This document shows positions 42,971 through 52,120 of a DNA stretch of 64,000 nucleotides, one piece after another. A program made the translations under genes and the position numbers. Source of the DNA: Mycolicibacterium sediminis (lineage in GTDB: Bacteria > Actinomycetota > Actinomycetes > Mycobacteriales > Mycobacteriaceae); NCBI RefSeq assembly GCF_010731735.1, contig NZ_AP022588.1, forward strand, positions 4,774,001 through 4,838,000. The letters are read 5' to 3'. Position 1 is the first letter of the stretch. Every line of letters begins with the position of its first letter. The notes beneath the pieces are model-generated. The model worked only from the letters and a program-made list of their open reading frames with translations, was not told the origin of the DNA and ran no database searches.

Positions 42971-44029
42971 TCAGAGCTTCTGGGTGAACCGGGCCCAGCG
43001 GCCGAGCAGCTTCTCGGCCGCGCCGGAGTCGATGGCCTCGGTGGCCCGCGTCAGCCCGGACTCCCAGGCGGGGACCCACTTGGCCTCGCTGGACAGTCCC
43101 GCGTGCGCCACCATCGCGCCGGCCGCGTTGAGGACGACGGCGTCGCGCACGGGACCGGTGGCGCCGGCGAACACCTCGCGCACCGACGCGGCGTTGGCCT
43201 CGGCGTCGCCGCCGGTCAGCTCGGAGAGGTGGGCCCGCTGGAAGCCGAAGGCGGCCGGATCGAAGGTCAGCCGCTCGACCGTCCCCGCCTGCACCCGCCA
43301 GATCGTGCTGGTCGTGGTCGTCGTCAGTTCGTCGAGGCCGTCGTCGCCGTGCACCACGAGCACGCTCGACCCGCGCTGCGCGAACACTCCCGCCATCACC
43401 TCGGCGAGGTCGCCCCAGGCGCAGCCGATCAGGCCCGCGCGCGGGGAGGCCGGGTTGGCCAGCGGTCCCAGCAGGTTGAAGACGGTCGGGACGCCGATCT
43501 CGCGGCGCACCACCGACGCGTGCCGGTAGGACGGATGGAACTGGGGGGCGAACGCGAAGCCGATGCCCACCTCGGCGACGCTGCGTGCCACGTCGTCCGG
43601 CCCGAGGTCGATCTTGACGCCGAGCGCCTCGAGGGTGTCGGCACCACCCGACAGCGACGACGCCGCACGATTGCCGTGCTTGATGACCGGTACGCCGCAC
43701 GCCGCGACGACCACCGCCGCCATCGTGGAGAGGTTGACGGTGTTGGCGCCGTCGCCGCCCGTCCCGACGACGTCGACCATCTCCCTGCCGATCACGTCGG
43801 TGGGCACCCGACGGGCGTGCCGCAGCATGATGTCGGCGAGTTCGGCGACCTCCGCCGACGTCGGCCGCTTCATCTTCATCGAGACGGCGAATCCGGCGAT
43901 CTGAGCGGGGGTCGCGACACCCGTCATGATCTGGTCCATCGCCCAGGCGGCCTGTCCGGTGAGGAGCGTCTGACCGGTCGTCAGACGGCCGAGGATCTGG
44001 GGCCAGGTGAAGGAATCGTCGGATGCCAC
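42971..44029 (-). CDS. trpD: TrpD, anthranilate phosphoribosyltransferase
   Basis: The 352-residue enzyme transfers phosphoribose from PRPP to anthranilate in tryptophan synthesis. It has the PRPP-binding 'VVGTGGDGANTVNLST', 'VIKHGNRAASSLSGGAD' and 'FNLLGPLANPASPRAG'. I set the start at the GTG at 44029 because a TAGGCT -10 element lies exactly 7 nt upstream and the longer frame adds only Arg/Ala-rich sequence. It stands alone, away from other trp genes, as in M. tuberculosis. Confidence 0.94.
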   Translation of the reverse strand: MASDDSFTWPQILGRLTTGQTLLTGQAAWAMDQIMTGVATPAQIAGFAVSMKMKRPTSAEVAELADIMLRHARRVPTDVIGREMVDVVGTGGDGANTVNLSTMAAVVVAACGVPVIKHGNRAASSLSGGADTLEALGVKIDLGPDDVARSVAEVGIGFAFAPQFHPSYRHASVVRREIGVPTVFNLLGPLANPASPRAGLIGCAWGDLAEVMAGVFAQRGSSVLVVHGDDGLDELTTTTTSTIWRVQAGTVERLTFDPAAFGFQRAHLSELTGGDAEANAASVREVFAGATGPVRDAVVLNAAGAMVAHAGLSSEAKWVPAWESGLTRATEAIDSGAAEKLLGRWARFTQKL

Positions 44030-44036
44030 GCGGGTG

Positions 44037-44042
44037 AGCCTA
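44037..44042 (-). promoter_or_regulatory. -10 element (TAGGCT) of trpD
   Basis: Minus-strand TAGGCT is followed by CACCCGC and the GTG start at 44029, a 7-nt spacing predicting a leaderless mRNA. Confidence 0.6.
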
Positions 44043-44165
44043 ACGGCAGCGACACGCGCATCCCCCGGCTGCCGATCCGTGGCACGAACGGCCGCCGGCA
44101 AGGGAGGTGCGACACGTTTGTGACGAATGTGCCGACCCGGGTGGAGTTCGACAACTACAAAGCGT

Positions 44166-44171
44166 CATACT
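44166..44171 (+). promoter_or_regulatory. -10 element (CATACT) of ctaE
   Basis: CATACT is followed by TCTAGTT and the GTG at 44179, a 7-nt spacing predicting a leaderless mRNA for the ctaE-qcrCAB operon. Confidence 0.55.
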
Positions 44172-44178
44172 TCTAGTT

Positions 44179-44790
44179 GTGACGAGTGCTGTTGGGACTT
44201 CGGGAACCGCGATCACGTCGCGGGTCCATTCGCTGAACAGGCCGAACATGGTCAGTGTCGGCACCATAGTCTGGCTTTCCAGTGAACTCATGTTCTTTGC
44301 TGGGCTCTTTGCCATGTACTTCACGGCGCGGGCTCAGGCAGGCGGGGACTGGCCGCCGGCACCCACCGAGTTGAACCTCGCGCTGGCCGTGCCCGTGACG
44401 CTGGTCCTGATCGCGTCGTCGTTCACCTGCCAGATGGGCGTCTTCGCGGCCGAACGCGGCGACGTCTACGGACTCCGTCGGTGGTACACGCTGACCCTCG
44501 CGATGGGCACGTTCTTCGTGATGGGCCAGGGCTACGAGTACATCCACCTCGTCGAGCACGGCACCACCATCCCGGGCAGCGCGTACGGCACCGTGTTCTA
44601 CCTCGCGACCGGCTTCCACGGCCTGCACGTCATCGGCGGCCTGGTCGCGTTCATCCTGCTGCTGATGCGCACCCGAATGAGCAAGTTCACCCCGGCGCAG
44701 GCCACCGCGGCGATCGTCGTGTCGTACTACTGGCACTTCGTGGACATCGTGTGGATCGCACTGTTCGCCGTCATCTACTTCGTCCGGTGA
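44179..44790 (+). CDS. ctaE: CtaE, cytochrome c oxidase subunit III
   Basis: The 203-residue protein has five TM segments with the subunit III motifs 'SELMFFAGLFAMYFTARA', 'GQGYEYIHL' and 'TGFHGLHVIGGLVAF', ending 'SYYWHFVDIVWIALFAVIYF'. It belongs to the aa3 oxidase of the bcc-aa3 supercomplex. The GTG at 44179 gives the usual 203-residue length and follows a -10 element by 7 nt. It leads the ctaE-qcrC-qcrA-qcrB operon. Confidence 0.95.
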   Translation: MTSAVGTSGTAITSRVHSLNRPNMVSVGTIVWLSSELMFFAGLFAMYFTARAQAGGDWPPAPTELNLALAVPVTLVLIASSFTCQMGVFAAERGDVYGLRRWYTLTLAMGTFFVMGQGYEYIHLVEHGTTIPGSAYGTVFYLATGFHGLHVIGGLVAFILLLMRTRMSKFTPAQATAAIVVSYYWHFVDIVWIALFAVIYFVR

Positions 44791-44836
44791 TCCGGTCGAC
44801 GAGTTCGAACGAGTTGCAGCGATGAGAAGGGGTTCG

Positions 44837-45649
44837 ATGACCAGCAAGTCCCGCCGTCGGTTCCGCCGGCGCCTATCGGCAGCACTGTTGCTGCTGGTCG
44901 GACTCGCAGTCGCAGGTGGCCTCGCAGCCACCCTGACGCCCGAGCCACAGGTGGCCCAGGCCGACGAGTCACAGCTGGCCCTGTTGCGTACCGGCAAGCA
45001 GCTGTTCGAGACGTCCTGCGTGACGTGCCACGGCGCGAACCTGCAGGGCGTGCCCGACCGCGGCCCCAGCCTCATCGGCACCGGTGAAGCGGCCGTCTAC
45101 TTCCAGGTCGGCACCGGCCGCATGCCCGCGATGCGCGGCGAGGCGCAGGCGCCCCGCAAGGCACCGATCTACGACGCACACCAGGTCGACGCGATCGGCG
45201 CCTACGTGCAGGCCAACGGCGGCGGACCGGTGGTCCCCCGCGACGCCAACGGCGAGGTCGCCCACGACTCACTACTCGGCAACGACGTCGCCCGCGGCGG
45301 CGACCTGTTCCGGCTGAACTGCGCGTCCTGTCACAACTTCACCGGCAAGGGCGGCGCGCTGTCGTCGGGCAAGTACGCGCCCGACCTCGGTGACGCGGCC
45401 GAGGTGCCGGCGCAGGTCTACACGGCGATGCTGACCGGGCCCCAGAACATGCCCAAGTTCTCGGACCGGCAGCTGTCGCCCGAGGAGAAGCGCGACATCG
45501 TCGCGTACGTACACCAGGCGGCGAAGACACCCGACCCCGGCGGCTACGGTCTCGGCGGCTTCGGCCCGACCTCCGAGGGCATGGCGGCATGGATCATCGG
45601 GATGGTCGGTGTGATCGCCGTGGCGATGTGGATCGGATCGCGAGCATGA
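44837..45649 (+). CDS. qcrC: QcrC, di-haem cytochrome c of the bcc complex
   Basis: The 270-residue protein has an N-terminal TM anchor (about 12-32), two c-type haem sites CVTCH (61-65) and CASCH (161-165), Met ligands such as in 'GRMPAMRG' and 'PQNMPKFSDRQLS', and a C-terminal TM helix. Two haems let actinobacterial bcc pass electrons directly to aa3 without a soluble cytochrome c. The start is the ATG at 44837, preceded by AGAAGGGG; the ATG at 44822 lies too early for that site. It overlaps qcrA. Confidence 0.95.
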   Translation: MTSKSRRRFRRRLSAALLLLVGLAVAGGLAATLTPEPQVAQADESQLALLRTGKQLFETSCVTCHGANLQGVPDRGPSLIGTGEAAVYFQVGTGRMPAMRGEAQAPRKAPIYDAHQVDAIGAYVQANGGGPVVPRDANGEVAHDSLLGNDVARGGDLFRLNCASCHNFTGKGGALSSGKYAPDLGDAAEVPAQVYTAMLTGPQNMPKFSDRQLSPEEKRDIVAYVHQAAKTPDPGGYGLGGFGPTSEGMAAWIIGMVGVIAVAMWIGSRA

Positions 45650-46881
45650 GCAACGAACACGCCGGCGAAGAAAAGGGCAAGGACGAGGTCAGCGACCGCG
45701 GTACCGATGCGCCCGGTCAGCAGGGCATCCCCAACGAGCCGACCGACGCCGAACTGGCGCGGATGAGCCGTCAGGAACTGGTGGCCCTCGGTGGCCGGAT
45801 GGACGGCGTCGAGACGGTCTTCCTGGAGAACCGCTGGCCCGTCGAGGGCACCAAGGCCGAGAAGCGCGCCGAGCGGGCCGTGTCGTACTGGCTTCTGCTG
45901 GGCGGACTCTCGGGCCTGGCGCTCATCCTGGTCTTCCTCTTCTGGCCCTGGGAGTACAAGCCCTTCCAGTCCGAGGGTGAGCGCGTCTACACCCTTGCGA
46001 CCCCGCTCTACGGGCTGACCTTCGGCCTGTCGATCCTCGCGATCGGCATCGGCGCCGTGCTGTATCAGAAGAAGTTCATCCCCGAGGAGATCTCGATCCA
46101 GGACCGCCACGACGGCGCCTCCCCCGAGATCCAGCGCAGGACCGCGGCGGCCAACCTGACCGACGCGCTCGAGGGGTCGACCATCAAGCGCCGCAAGCTG
46201 GTCGGGCTGTCGCTCGGCATCGGCCTCGGCGCCTTCGGCGTCGGTACCGCGATCGCGTTCGTCGGCGGCCTCATCAAGAACCCGTGGAAGCCGGTCGTCC
46301 CGACCGCCGAGGGCAAGAAGGCCGTGCTGTGGACGTCGGGGTGGACCCCCCGCTTCCAAGGCGAGACGATCTTCATGGCCCGCGCGACGGGCCTGCCCGG
46401 CGAATCGCCGTTCGTCAAGATGCGCCCCGAGGACCTCGATGCCGGCGGCATGGAGACGGTGTTCCCGTGGCGCGAGTCCGACGGCGACGGCACCAGCGTC
46501 GAGTCGTCGCACCTGCTGACCGAGATCGCGATGGGCGTGCGCAACCCCGTCATGCTCATCCGCATCCGGCCCGAGGACCTGCCTCGCGTCGTCAAGCGCA
46601 AGGGCCAGGAGAGCTTCAACTTCGGCGACCTGTTCGCCTACACCAAGGTGTGCTCCCACCTCGGCTGCCCGTCGTCGCTGTACGAGCAGCAGACCTACCG
46701 GATCCTCTGCCCGTGCCACCAGTCGCAGTTCGACGCGTTGCACTTCGCGAAGCCGATCTTCGGTCCCGCCGCGCGTGCACTCGCGCAACTTCCCATTACC
46801 ATCGATGAAGACGGCTATCTCGTCGCCAACGGTGACTTCATCGAACCCGTCGGACCGGCCTTCTGGGAGAGAACCTCATGA
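45646..46881 (+). CDS. qcrA: QcrA, Rieske iron-sulfur subunit
   Basis: The 411-residue protein has an acidic cytoplasmic N-terminus and three TM segments in the first half ('YWLLLGGLSGLALILVFLFW', 'LTFGLSILAIGIGAVLY' and a third near 185-210). The Rieske domain has 'CSHLGCPSS' and 'CPCHQSQFD', which together give the 2Cys-2His cluster ligands. The three-helix anchor is typical of actinobacterial QcrA. Its ATG overlaps the qcrC stop, and its stop overlaps qcrB. Confidence 0.95.
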   Translation: MSNEHAGEEKGKDEVSDRGTDAPGQQGIPNEPTDAELARMSRQELVALGGRMDGVETVFLENRWPVEGTKAEKRAERAVSYWLLLGGLSGLALILVFLFWPWEYKPFQSEGERVYTLATPLYGLTFGLSILAIGIGAVLYQKKFIPEEISIQDRHDGASPEIQRRTAAANLTDALEGSTIKRRKLVGLSLGIGLGAFGVGTAIAFVGGLIKNPWKPVVPTAEGKKAVLWTSGWTPRFQGETIFMARATGLPGESPFVKMRPEDLDAGGMETVFPWRESDGDGTSVESSHLLTEIAMGVRNPVMLIRIRPEDLPRVVKRKGQESFNFGDLFAYTKVCSHLGCPSSLYEQQTYRILCPCHQSQFDALHFAKPIFGPAARALAQLPITIDEDGYLVANGDFIEPVGPAFWERTS

Positions 46882-48611
46882 GTCCAGCAACTGGTACTAC
46901 CAAGCTCGGTGCCATCGCGGCTGCCCAGGGCAACGCGATCGACTCCCGTTATCACCCCTCGGCTGCGGTTCGACGCCAGCTGAACAAGGTGTTCCCGACG
47001 CACTGGTCGTTCCTGCTCGGTGAGATCGCGCTGTACAGCTTCATCGTGCTGTTGCTCACCGGCGTGTGGCTGACCCTCTTCTTCGACCCGTCGATGGCGG
47101 AAGTCACCTATCACGGCGTCTACCAGCCGCTCAACGGCGTGCAGATGTCCAAGGCGTACGCATCGGCACTCGACATCAGCTTCGAGGTCCGCGGCGGCCT
47201 GTTCGTGCGGCAGATCCACCACTGGGCGGCGCTGCTGTTCGCGGCGTCGATCATGGTCCACCTCGCGCGCATCTTCTTCACCGGCGCCTTCCGGCGACCG
47301 CGTGAGGCCAACTGGGTGATCGGCTCACTGCTGCTGATCCTCGCGATGTTCGAGGGCTACTTCGGCTACTCCCTGCCCGACGACCTGCTGTCCGGCACCG
47401 GCCTGCGCGCCGCGTTCTCCTCGATCACCCTCGGCATGCCGGTCATCGGCACCTGGCTGCACTGGGCGCTGTTCGGCGGGGACTTCCCCGGCACGATCAT
47501 CATCCCCAGGCTGTATGCGCTACACATCCTGCTGATCCCGGGAATCATGCTGGCGCTCATCGGCGCTCACCTCGCGCTGGTGTGGTTCCAGAAGCACACC
47601 CAGTTCCCCGGCCCCGGCCGCACCGAGACCAACGTCGTCGGTGTGCGCGTCATGCCGGTGTTTGCGGTCAAGTCCGGCGCGTTCTTCGCCATGACGGTCG
47701 GCATCCTCGGCCTGATGGGCGGTCTGCTGCAGATCAACCCGATCTGGGTGTTGGGTCCGTACAAGCCGTCTCAGATCTCCGCGGGCAGCCAGCCCGACTT
47801 CTACATGATGTGGACCGACGGCCTGGCGCGTGTGTGGCCGGCGTGGGAGTTCTATCCCTTCGGCCACACCATCCCGCAGTCGGTGTGGGTCGCGGTGTTC
47901 ATGGGCCTGATCCTCGGACTGCTCACCATGTATCCGTTCCTGGAGAAGAAGTTCTCTGGGGACACGGCCCACCACAACCTGCTGCAGCGTCCGCGTGACG
48001 CACCGGTCCGTACCGCGATCGGCGCCATGGCGATCGCGTTCTACATCGTGCTGACCTTCATGTGCATGAACGACATCATCGCCCTGAAGTTCCACGTGTC
48101 ACTGAACGCGACGACCTGGATCGGCCGCATCGGCATGGTGGTCCTGCCCGCCTTCGTCTACTACCTCACCTACCGGTGGTGTGTGGCGTTGCAGCGCAGC
48201 GACCGCGCGGTGCTCGAGCACGGCATCGAGACCGGCATCATCAAGCGCCTGCCGCACGGTGCCTACATCGAGCTGCACCAGCCGCTCGGCCCCGTCGACG
48301 ACCACGGCCACCCGCTACCGCTCGAGTACCAGGGTGCCGCGCTACCCAAGCGCATGAACAAGCTGGGTTCCGGCGGCGCGACCGGTACCGGTGGCTTCCT
48401 CTTCGCCGACCCGGTGTCGGAGAGCCGGGCGCTCACCGACGCGTCCCACGCGTCCGAGGGCCGCGCGCTCACCGCGCTCAAGGAGTACCAGGACACCGAG
48501 CACTCGAACGGCCACTCCAACGGTCATTCGAACGGCAATGGGTCCAACGGTCACTCCAACGGCAATGGCAACGGCTCGAATGGCAACGGCAACGGCAACG
48601 GGCACCACTGA
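46878..48611 (+). CDS. qcrB: QcrB, cytochrome b subunit of bcc, with a low-complexity C-terminus
   Basis: The 577-residue protein carries the two b haems and quinol sites. His ligands occur in 'RQIHHWAALLFAASIMVHLA' and 'LIGAHLALVWF', and 'PDFYMMWTDGLARVWP' holds the position of the PEWY loop. After the last TM a cytoplasmic extension of about 130 residues ends in Ser-Asn-Gly-His and Asn-Gly repeats (from about codon 540). QcrB is the target of Q203-type drugs. It is the last gene of the operon, and a long hairpin follows. Confidence 0.95.
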   Translation: MSPATGTTKLGAIAAAQGNAIDSRYHPSAAVRRQLNKVFPTHWSFLLGEIALYSFIVLLLTGVWLTLFFDPSMAEVTYHGVYQPLNGVQMSKAYASALDISFEVRGGLFVRQIHHWAALLFAASIMVHLARIFFTGAFRRPREANWVIGSLLLILAMFEGYFGYSLPDDLLSGTGLRAAFSSITLGMPVIGTWLHWALFGGDFPGTIIIPRLYALHILLIPGIMLALIGAHLALVWFQKHTQFPGPGRTETNVVGVRVMPVFAVKSGAFFAMTVGILGLMGGLLQINPIWVLGPYKPSQISAGSQPDFYMMWTDGLARVWPAWEFYPFGHTIPQSVWVAVFMGLILGLLTMYPFLEKKFSGDTAHHNLLQRPRDAPVRTAIGAMAIAFYIVLTFMCMNDIIALKFHVSLNATTWIGRIGMVVLPAFVYYLTYRWCVALQRSDRAVLEHGIETGIIKRLPHGAYIELHQPLGPVDDHGHPLPLEYQGAALPKRMNKLGSGGATGTGGFLFADPVSESRALTDASHASEGRALTALKEYQDTEHSNGHSNGHSNGNGSNGHSNGNGNGSNGNGNGNGHH

Positions 48612-48626
48612 CCGCTCGGCGGGCTA

Positions 48627-48703
48627 GGCCCGTCCACGACTTCTGCGTCAGCGTCGCATCCCTCGTGGGATGACGACTCTGGCGCAGAAGTCGTCGTGGG
48701 CCC
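48627..48703. terminator. Long imperfect hairpin after qcrB
   Basis: Arms 48627-48650 and 48680-48703 are nearly complementary (core ACGACTTCTGCG / CGCAGAAGTCGT). Between them an inner stem, CATCCC-TCGT-GGGATG, extends the fold. Together they form a 77-nt stem-loop just past the qcrB stop. There is no U-tract, so termination or 3' stability is inferred. The remaining 200 bp to the next gene show nothing I recognise. Confidence 0.6.
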
Positions 48704-48904
48704 GGACGTCGCCCAGCCCCGCTCCCCCGGTGGAGGCTGGGCCGCGACCCCCGTGCAGGTCTCGACGGTCCGACTGAAGGTCACCGGCTCGCAGGCGCAC
48801 CCCGAACGGATGGCGTGACGTGCCTCCGAGATCGACGAGAGCCCCAACGTCGTCCACGACACCAATGGGCCACCCCCGCGGCACGATTCGCGCGGCCGCA
48901 GCCG

Positions 48905-49567
48905 TCAGGCGAGAACGGCGCGCAGTCGACGCAGGAACAGCACCGGCACGACGGGCATCGCGACCGTGACGAGGCCGGCCAGCCCGTAGGCGACCCACGA
49001 CGCTGACTCGTGGTCGGTGGCGAGCAGATAGGTGGCGATGCCGATCAGCGCCGTCGCTCCCCCGACCGCGGAGGCGATGATCACCGGGCAGCGCAGCATG
49101 ATCTGCTCGACCGCCGCGGTCGGGAACCCGATCCGGCTGCTCGCCGGTGGTTGCGGCTGCCGCCGGATGACGGGAACCGCGGCTCCGCGCAGGTTGCTCG
49201 TCTCGACGGGGTCTCCGAAGGCCGCACCGGGCCGCTCGGTCCGCGCCGGCGTCCCCGCGGCCGGCGTACCGGGGGCCGGGTCGACCTCGGCGGAGGCGCG
49301 TCGTGCCCGGATCAGCAGTGGCACGGCGGCGATGATGACCACGGCCGATACGCCGATCACCGTGTACAGCAGCCAGGGCGTCTCGGTGTCCCCGTCGGCG
49401 CCCGGTGCCCTGCTGCCGAGGTTGGTCAGCGCGACCACGGCGGCGACACCCGCGCCGAGCGCGAGCAGCCACAGCGCGGCGCACACGCCGAGCAGGATGC
49501 GGTCGGTCTGGTCGAGGTGGTCGGGATTGAGCCGCGATTGTGGGGCGGCGCCGATGTCACTGGTCAT
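48905..49567 (-). CDS. DUF2561 membrane protein (Rv2197c-like)
   Basis: The 220-residue protein has two N-terminal TM segments ('ILLGVCAALWLLALGAGVAA' and 'LLYTVIGVSAVVIIAAVPLL'), a Pro/Ala-rich cytosolic loop and two C-terminal TM segments. No function is known. Its position between qcrB and mmpS3 is conserved in mycobacteria. The ATG shares TGATG with the mmpS3 stop, so the two are translationally coupled. Confidence 0.75.
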   Translation of the reverse strand: MTSDIGAAPQSRLNPDHLDQTDRILLGVCAALWLLALGAGVAAVVALTNLGSRAPGADGDTETPWLLYTVIGVSAVVIIAAVPLLIRARRASAEVDPAPGTPAAGTPARTERPGAAFGDPVETSNLRGAAVPVIRRQPQPPASSRIGFPTAAVEQIMLRCPVIIASAVGGATALIGIATYLLATDHESASWVAYGLAGLVTVAMPVVPVLFLRRLRAVLA

Positions 49568-50394
49568 CAGCAGCTCGTCTGCCAATCGTTGGTCTGTGAC
49601 GACGCGATGGTCTGGCCGTCGCTGGTGGTGATCGAGCAGTTGAGCTTCGAGAGCCGCAGCAGGCTGGACGCCTGCACCGAGCCGTACTCCGACATCGAGA
49701 TGGGCGTCACCGTCAACGACCACGGGATGTACACGTTCTGCTGGGTGCGCTGCCGACCCGAGGCGTCGGTATAGGTGATCGAGATCCGGTCCAGCGGCGC
49801 CTTGGTCCCCGTCACCGTGTACGTGATGAACCTCGGCCCGGCCGGCGCGGGGGGCGTCGTGGGCGGCGGCGGCGGAGGTGGCGGCGGCGCTTCGACGACC
49901 GGTGGCGGTGCCTCCTCGGTCGACGGCGGCGGCGGCGGCGGCTCGCTGGTGGGCGGCGGGGGCGGCGGGACCTCACTGGTCGGCGGCGGGGGCGGCGGTG
50001 TCGTGGTGGTGGTCGTCGTGGTCGTTGTGATCTCGTCCTGGACCGGCGGACTCGAGGTCGTGGTGGTCGCCGGCGTGGCGAGGTCCGTGCTGTCGGTCCG
50101 GGCGACGAGCAGCGTCACGGAGACGACGAGTGCGATGGCGGCGACGATCGCGACCACCCCGACCACCCAGGGCCACTTCGGCGGGTCGCCTGCGACGTGT
50201 GGAGCTGGCGGGTCATAGGTGTCGTAGTCGTAGAGGCTCGCCTCGGGCGGCACGTAGGGCCCGCTGGTGAACTGCTCGGCCTCGGGCGCGGAGTACGCGC
50301 GCGAGTAGATCTCCGTCTCGCCGGTGGGCGGAACGTCGTGACCCGGTTCGTTGGGCTCCGGAGACTCCGGTCCCGGGGAATTCGGCCCGCTCAT
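49567..50394 (-). CDS. mmpS3: MmpS3 membrane protein
   Basis: The 275-residue protein has a cytoplasmic Pro/Tyr-rich N-terminus, one TM helix at about 75-97 ('WVVGVVAIVAAIALVVSV'), a long outer linker with runs of Thr and Pro (about 105-185), and a C-terminal MmpS-type beta domain ('FITYTVTGTKAPLDRISITY') with two Cys (about 253 and 275). MmpS3 is the only mycobacterial MmpS without an adjacent mmpL and has been linked to growth and division. ATG with AGGACAGG upstream. Confidence 0.9.
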   Translation of the reverse strand: MSGPNSPGPESPEPNEPGHDVPPTGETEIYSRAYSAPEAEQFTSGPYVPPEASLYDYDTYDPPAPHVAGDPPKWPWVVGVVAIVAAIALVVSVTLLVARTDSTDLATPATTTTSSPPVQDEITTTTTTTTTTPPPPPPTSEVPPPPPPTSEPPPPPPSTEEAPPPVVEAPPPPPPPPPTTPPAPAGPRFITYTVTGTKAPLDRISITYTDASGRQRTQQNVYIPWSLTVTPISMSEYGSVQASSLLRLSKLNCSITTSDGQTIASSQTNDWQTSC

Positions 50395-50566
50395 CGCCTG
50401 TCCTTTTCAGCCTGACCAACTCGACTGCTCGATCGGCGCGACGTCAGCGAGTTCACCCGTGATCGACCGTGCCCCGGCAACAGTACCCAACCGGGTTCAC
50501 GGCAGGCTCCCAGGACGCGGCTCATCGCTCGAGTGGCGGCCGTATCGTGACCCGGAACCCTGCGTG

Positions 50567-50986
50567 TCAGTGCTTCTCGGGGCCGATGTAGTACTCGAAG
50601 ACGAGTCCCGACACCGTCGAGAGCACGAACGCCACGCCCGCGACGATCAGCCAGGGCAACCACATGGCCAGGCCGACGGCGGTGACGGACGCGGACAGCG
50701 CGATCAGCAGCGGCCACCAGCTGTGCGGGCTGTAGAAGCCCAGCTCGCCGGCGCCGTCGGCGACCTCCGCGTCCTCGTAGTCCTCGGGGCGGGTGTCGAG
50801 TCGACGTGCCACGAACCGGAAGAACGTGCCGGTGATCAGCGACAGTCCGGTGGTGAGCACCAGCGCGGTGGTGCCTGCCCACTCGATGCCTCCGTTGGCG
50901 TACAGCGCGGTCAGTGTGCCGTAACCCACGGCGCACAACGCGAAGAACGCGGTGAGGAACTCGAACAGCCTGGCTTCGATGTGCAT
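50567..50986 (-). CDS. ctaF: CtaF, cytochrome c oxidase subunit IV (actinobacterial)
   Basis: The 139-residue protein has four TM segments, starting 'MHIEARLFEFLTAFFALCAV' and containing the conserved 'GELGFYSPHSWWPLLIALSA'. It is an accessory subunit of the aa3 oxidase. It lies 16 bp downstream of ctaC and is almost certainly co-transcribed. Confidence 0.93.
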   Translation of the reverse strand: MHIEARLFEFLTAFFALCAVGYGTLTALYANGGIEWAGTTALVLTTGLSLITGTFFRFVARRLDTRPEDYEDAEVADGAGELGFYSPHSWWPLLIALSASVTAVGLAMWLPWLIVAGVAFVLSTVSGLVFEYYIGPEKH

Positions 50987-51002
50987 GAGGTGTCGTCCCT
51001 AC

Positions 51003-52031
51003 CTATCTCGCCTGCGGAGCCTGCTCACCGCGACGGGTGTCGAACGGCTTGGTGGTGACGGCGGTCGGCGGCAAGCCGATGGCCACGAGGGCGTCGGCGT
51101 TGGTCGCCTCCGGGTTGTCCTCGCGGTACTGCATGTACGCCTTGAAGTCGTTCGGCTCGACGACGCGGACCTCGAAGTTCATCATCGAGTGGTACGTGCC
51201 GCACATCTCGGTGCACCGACCCACGAACGCGCCGGTCTCCTCGATCTTGCTGATCTGGAAGACGTTGTCGGAGTTGTTCGCCTTGGGGTCGGGCATCACG
51301 TCGCGCTTGAACAGGAACTCCGGGACCCAGAAGCCGTGGATGACGTCGGCCGAGGCGATCTGGAACTCGACGCTCTTGTCCTTGGGCAGGACCAGGATCG
51401 GGATCTCGGTGCTGGACCCGATGGTCTCGACCTTGTCGAAGTTCAGGTAGGTGCGGTCCTCGGGATTGAGGCCCTTGATGGGACCGACCAGTTCCTCGCC
51501 GTGCTCGTCGACGCCCTCGGGCTTGGACACCATGGCGTCCTTGCGGGCGTTGTCGACGCCGTCGTAGCTCATCGTGCCGTCGGTGAAGGCGATCTTCTGG
51601 TACCCGAACTTCCAGTTCCACTGGAACGCCGTGACGTCGATGACGACCTCGGGGTTCGGATCCTTGTGCAGGATCTTCTCCTGCACGACGACCGTGAAGT
51701 AGAAGAGGACCGAGATGATGATGAACGGGATGACCGTCAGCGTCAGCTCCAGCGGCATGTTGTAGCCGAACTGGCGCGGGAGTTCGGTGTCGGTCTTCTT
51801 CTTGCGATGGAAGACGCTGGTCCAGAAGATCAGGACGTAGACGATGCCGCCGACCACGATGGCTGCGATGATCGAACCGATCCACAGCTCTCGGTTCAGC
51901 TTGCCTTCGGGCGTGATGCCGTTGGGCCACCCGAGGCCGAGCGCCTCAGACCAACTGCAGCCGCTGAGCAGGAGGGTCATCCCGCCCAGAACCACGGACA
52001 ACGCCACCAACTTCGGGCCGCGAGCGGACAC
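51003..52031 (-). CDS. ctaC: CtaC, cytochrome c oxidase subunit II
   Basis: The 342-residue lipoprotein has a signal peptide with lipobox 'LLLSGC' (Cys25) and two TM helices ('WIGSIIAAIVVGGIVYVLIF' and 'LTVIPFIIISVLFYFTVVV'). A cupredoxin domain carries the CuA site 'GRCTEMCGTYHSMMNF'. It accepts electrons from QcrC. I chose the GTG at 52031, preceded by AGGAGG; longer frames upstream are antisense to asnB. Actinobacterial subunit II has an extra inserted loop, seen here at 'ARKDAMVSKPEGVDEHGEEL'. Confidence 0.94.
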   Translation of the reverse strand: MSARGPKLVALSVVLGGMTLLLSGCSWSEALGLGWPNGITPEGKLNRELWIGSIIAAIVVGGIVYVLIFWTSVFHRKKKTDTELPRQFGYNMPLELTLTVIPFIIISVLFYFTVVVQEKILHKDPNPEVVIDVTAFQWNWKFGYQKIAFTDGTMSYDGVDNARKDAMVSKPEGVDEHGEELVGPIKGLNPEDRTYLNFDKVETIGSSTEIPILVLPKDKSVEFQIASADVIHGFWVPEFLFKRDVMPDPKANNSDNVFQISKIEETGAFVGRCTEMCGTYHSMMNFEVRVVEPNDFKAYMQYREDNPEATNADALVAIGLPPTAVTTKPFDTRRGEQAPQAR

Positions 52032-52120
52032 GTTGGCGCCTCCTATAGAAGTCGGTTGACCGCAGGGCGGTCGGTGGACCGATGTGAATACTACGCAGCG
52101 TAGACCACGCCGGCGGAGGT

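Noticed and set aside
41003..44176. A 1057-codon plus-strand open frame
   Set aside because: It overlaps the nuclease gene in another frame and runs antisense through trpD; the protein is low-complexity Arg/Gly/Pro/Ala with no domain.
48648..49484. 278-codon minus-strand frame next to the DUF2561 gene
   Set aside because: It is a frame-shifted shadow of the DUF2561 gene, lacks its hydrophobic segments and has no plausible start signal.
49850..50080. Glycine-rich plus-strand frame (PE_PGRS-like)
   Set aside because: It is the antisense of the Pro/Thr-rich linker of mmpS3 and has no PE domain or ribosome-binding site.
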